64,000 nt of DNA from the NCBI RefSeq assembly GCF_050433395.1, contig NZ_JBNPXH010000005.1:282921-346920 (forward strand), read 5' to 3'. Below are positions 62,143-64,000 of this stretch, piece after piece. This DNA comes from Mobilitalea torta (GTDB lineage Bacteria; Bacillota; Clostridia; Lachnospirales; Lachnospiraceae). Each line of letters begins with the position of its first letter. Position 1 is the stretch's first letter. Both the position numbers and the translations under genes were made by a program. Under the pieces are notes generated by a model. It was not told the origin of the DNA. It ran no database searches and saw only the letters and a program-made list of their open reading frames with translations.

Positions 62143-63867
62143 TTAATTGGTGCGGAACTTCTTAATCAGTTCATTTAATCCCTGAACCATATCATATAAT
62201 TGGGTTATACTATCTGTAATCTCAATCAAAGTTACCGACTGCTCTTCCGCCGAAGCCGAAATTTCCTGCGCAGAGGCGGAATTTTCTTCTGCTGATGCAG
62301 CTACATTCTGCAGCATGCCCTGGATTTCATCCTTTTTCGCATTGATCTCCTTATTCCGGCGGGCAATCTCCTGAATTCCCTGGATCTGAAGCATCAGACC
62401 TTCCTCAATCCGGCCGATCACATCCTCTGTCCTCAGAACACTGGAATTAATCCGTTCCACACCGGCCCGATTGATGCTGATGAAGCGTACCGCTTCTTCT
62501 GACTGCATCTGCATCTGTTCAATTCTTTCCCGGATATTCTCCGTTGCCGCGCCTGTTTCACTTGCCAATTTGCGGATCTCTTCCGCCACTACCGAGAAAC
62601 CGCTTCCGTGCTCTCCTGCTCTTGATGCTTCAATGCTCGCATTGAGAGCCAGCAGGTTGGTCTGCTTGGCTACCCTGGTAATGATCTCTGTTATCATGCC
62701 AATGTCCTGGGAAGCATCATTAATTTTATGTATGATTGTCTCAATCTCTGATGAATTCGTCTGATTTTCCTCATTTGCTTCCTTCAGGTGATGAACGGAT
62801 GCCGCTCCTTCTTCTTTCCACTCCAAGCTTCTCTGAGCTGCCTCCTCTATGCGCATCCCTTCCTGAGCAGTGTATTCGATATCCTCACCCAGCTGCGTAA
62901 TTCTCTGGACCGTATCCAGCGTTTCCCGGTACTGATCCTCTGTTAAGGATGCCATATGGGCAATGGCCTTTGCCACTTCCACCGTCGCCTCACTTACCAC
63001 TCCCGAAGACTGGGTCAGATTCATTGCAAATTGATGCAGCCCGCCGCTGGAAATGGTCATGGTCTTTACAATATCATTGAAGCTGTCCAGCAGCCGGTTC
63101 ACCGAATCCGCCAGCAGCCGGGTCTCATCTCTGGTCTTTACCTCAATCTTGCTCTGGGTCAGATTCCCCTGGGACACCTCCCGCAGCGTTTCGGATATCT
63201 TCTTAATGGGCCCTGTAATCCGGTTGGAGATCAGCATCGCAAGAGCGAGGGAGATTACCAGCATTATCCCTACGCTGATCATATTGCTCAGCAGGATCAT
63301 ATTGGCGCCCTGATAGAAATCAATATCATAGATTACCGCACATACCACCCAGTCCCAGTGAGGAAAATACATGCTATAAACTGTTTTGCTGTCCCGAATG
63401 ACACTGACATCTCCCTCCAGGGCATAATTCAGAATCCCGCCGCCCTTCTTTGCCAGTTCAACGATGTCCTGAACAATCCACCGTCCATCCTTCGCCTTAA
63501 GCTCATAAATATTATCTTCCAGAAACGGATGGGAAATAATATCTCCCTGTGAATTAATAATAAAGAAATATCCCGACTCCCCCAGATTGAGGGTGTGATT
63601 GGAAAACTCCGAATTAGCTGTGGCTGAGGAAGCCGCATCCGCAGCTTCTGTTGTGGCAGTGGATACGGTATCCGCCTGATTCTTCTGCAGCCTTTTGACG
63701 GCATTGATAGAAGCCTCCTTGGCCTCTTCCTCCGACATGCTTCCCTCCCCTGCATGGGCATAAGAATAGTTACTGTTGATATCGGACATGACTGTTTCGA
63801 TGGCATTCTCAAGAATAATCCGATTTGATTTGGCGATCTCATTACGTGATATGATATAATTGAACAC
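62143..63867 (-). CDS. Methyl-accepting chemotaxis protein, probably 5'-truncated
   Basis: The 574-residue frame begins inside a membrane helix: reading upstream without a stop to 63933 adds FELFISLIIVGALLSISV, which completes the helix, but no ATG, GTG or TTG with a ribosome site lies there. A sensor domain with a short CACHE-like core (about 85-195), second helix near 205-230, HAMP, and signalling tip QTNLLALNASIEASRAG follow. A GTG at 63867 has no Shine-Dalgarno. Sequence beyond 63936 looks like an rRNA-operon spacer, so the original start may have been lost. Confidence 0.75.
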   Translation of the reverse strand: MFNYIISRNEIAKSNRIILENAIETVMSDINSNYSYAHAGEGSMSEEEAKEASINAVKRLQKNQADTVSTATTEAADAASSATANSEFSNHTLNLGESGYFFIINSQGDIISHPFLEDNIYELKAKDGRWIVQDIVELAKKGGGILNYALEGDVSVIRDSKTVYSMYFPHWDWVVCAVIYDIDFYQGANMILLSNMISVGIMLVISLALAMLISNRITGPIKKISETLREVSQGNLTQSKIEVKTRDETRLLADSVNRLLDSFNDIVKTMTISSGGLHQFAMNLTQSSGVVSEATVEVAKAIAHMASLTEDQYRETLDTVQRITQLGEDIEYTAQEGMRIEEAAQRSLEWKEEGAASVHHLKEANEENQTNSSEIETIIHKINDASQDIGMITEIITRVAKQTNLLALNASIEASRAGEHGSGFSVVAEEIRKLASETGAATENIRERIEQMQMQSEEAVRFISINRAGVERINSSVLRTEDVIGRIEEGLMLQIQGIQEIARRNKEINAKKDEIQGMLQNVAASAEENSASAQEISASAEEQSVTLIEITDSITQLYDMVQGLNELIKKFRTN

Positions 63868-64000
63868 GGATATGCTCAGCAGGGCACCTACTATGATTAA
63901 AGATATAAATAACTCAAACTTCGCACATAAATTTTAGCTATGCACCTTGAAAATTCAATACCTGGCAGTTATTCAGTTGTCAATGTTCAGACTTTATGCA

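Overview
The window looks like chromosome from a low-to-mid GC Firmicute, most likely a member of the Lachnospiraceae/Clostridia. The support is strong AGGAGG ribosome binding sites, TTGACA/TATAAT promoters, a greA-lysS pair, a cdaA-cdaR cyclic-di-AMP locus, teichoic-acid-type export genes, a GntR-controlled Ytr-like ABC operon, and CACHE chemoreceptors. No rRNA, tRNA or CRISPR array was recognised. All family assignments come from reading motifs by eye; no database search was run.

Left core (1-9.6 kb, all minus strand): a polysaccharide/teichoic-acid ABC permease (partial) behind a fused GT2/CDP-glycerol transferase that carries an acidic repeat insert. Then come leuA behind a long leader with a strong hairpin, an HPr protein, and an operon of two unknown membrane proteins, cdaA and cdaR.

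Accessory island (about 9.7-34.3 kb). The left part has an HTH protein, a small phage-like protein, a Tn916-type tyrosine integrase with a duplicated arm-binding domain, and a decayed IS1182-type transposase. The centre is a minus-strand run of ten genes (30772 down to 15330) with tiny gaps or overlaps: XRE regulator, SNF2-family translocase, DPPY DNA methyltransferase, type III Res-like helicase-nuclease, SbcD, SbcC, PLD-family nuclease, GIY-YIG/DUF4357 protein, a Cys-rich small protein, and an AbiJ-NTD3-like protein with a PD-(D/E)XK-like end. I read this as a composite anti-phage/anti-plasmid defence operon that fits no system I can name. It is divergently paired with an XRE-ImmA/IrrE switch, followed by small element genes (Com-like zinc finger, 52-aa protein, sigma-region-4-like protein behind nested hairpins, 48-aa protein) and a decayed end.

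Right core (34.3-64 kb): greA-lysS, lysA, a PHP phosphoesterase, a nucleoside hydrolase, an Rpn-family nuclease, parE-parC and a five-gene Ytr-like ABC operon whose operator can also fold as a terminator. These are followed by araD, a GMP-synthase paralogue lacking its glutaminase centre next to a CofE-like ligase, and a two-component system with an FtsX-type ABC transporter. The window ends with a complete guaA, an HD-GYP relic and two chemoreceptors, the last apparently broken at its 5' end next to rrn-spacer-like sequence.
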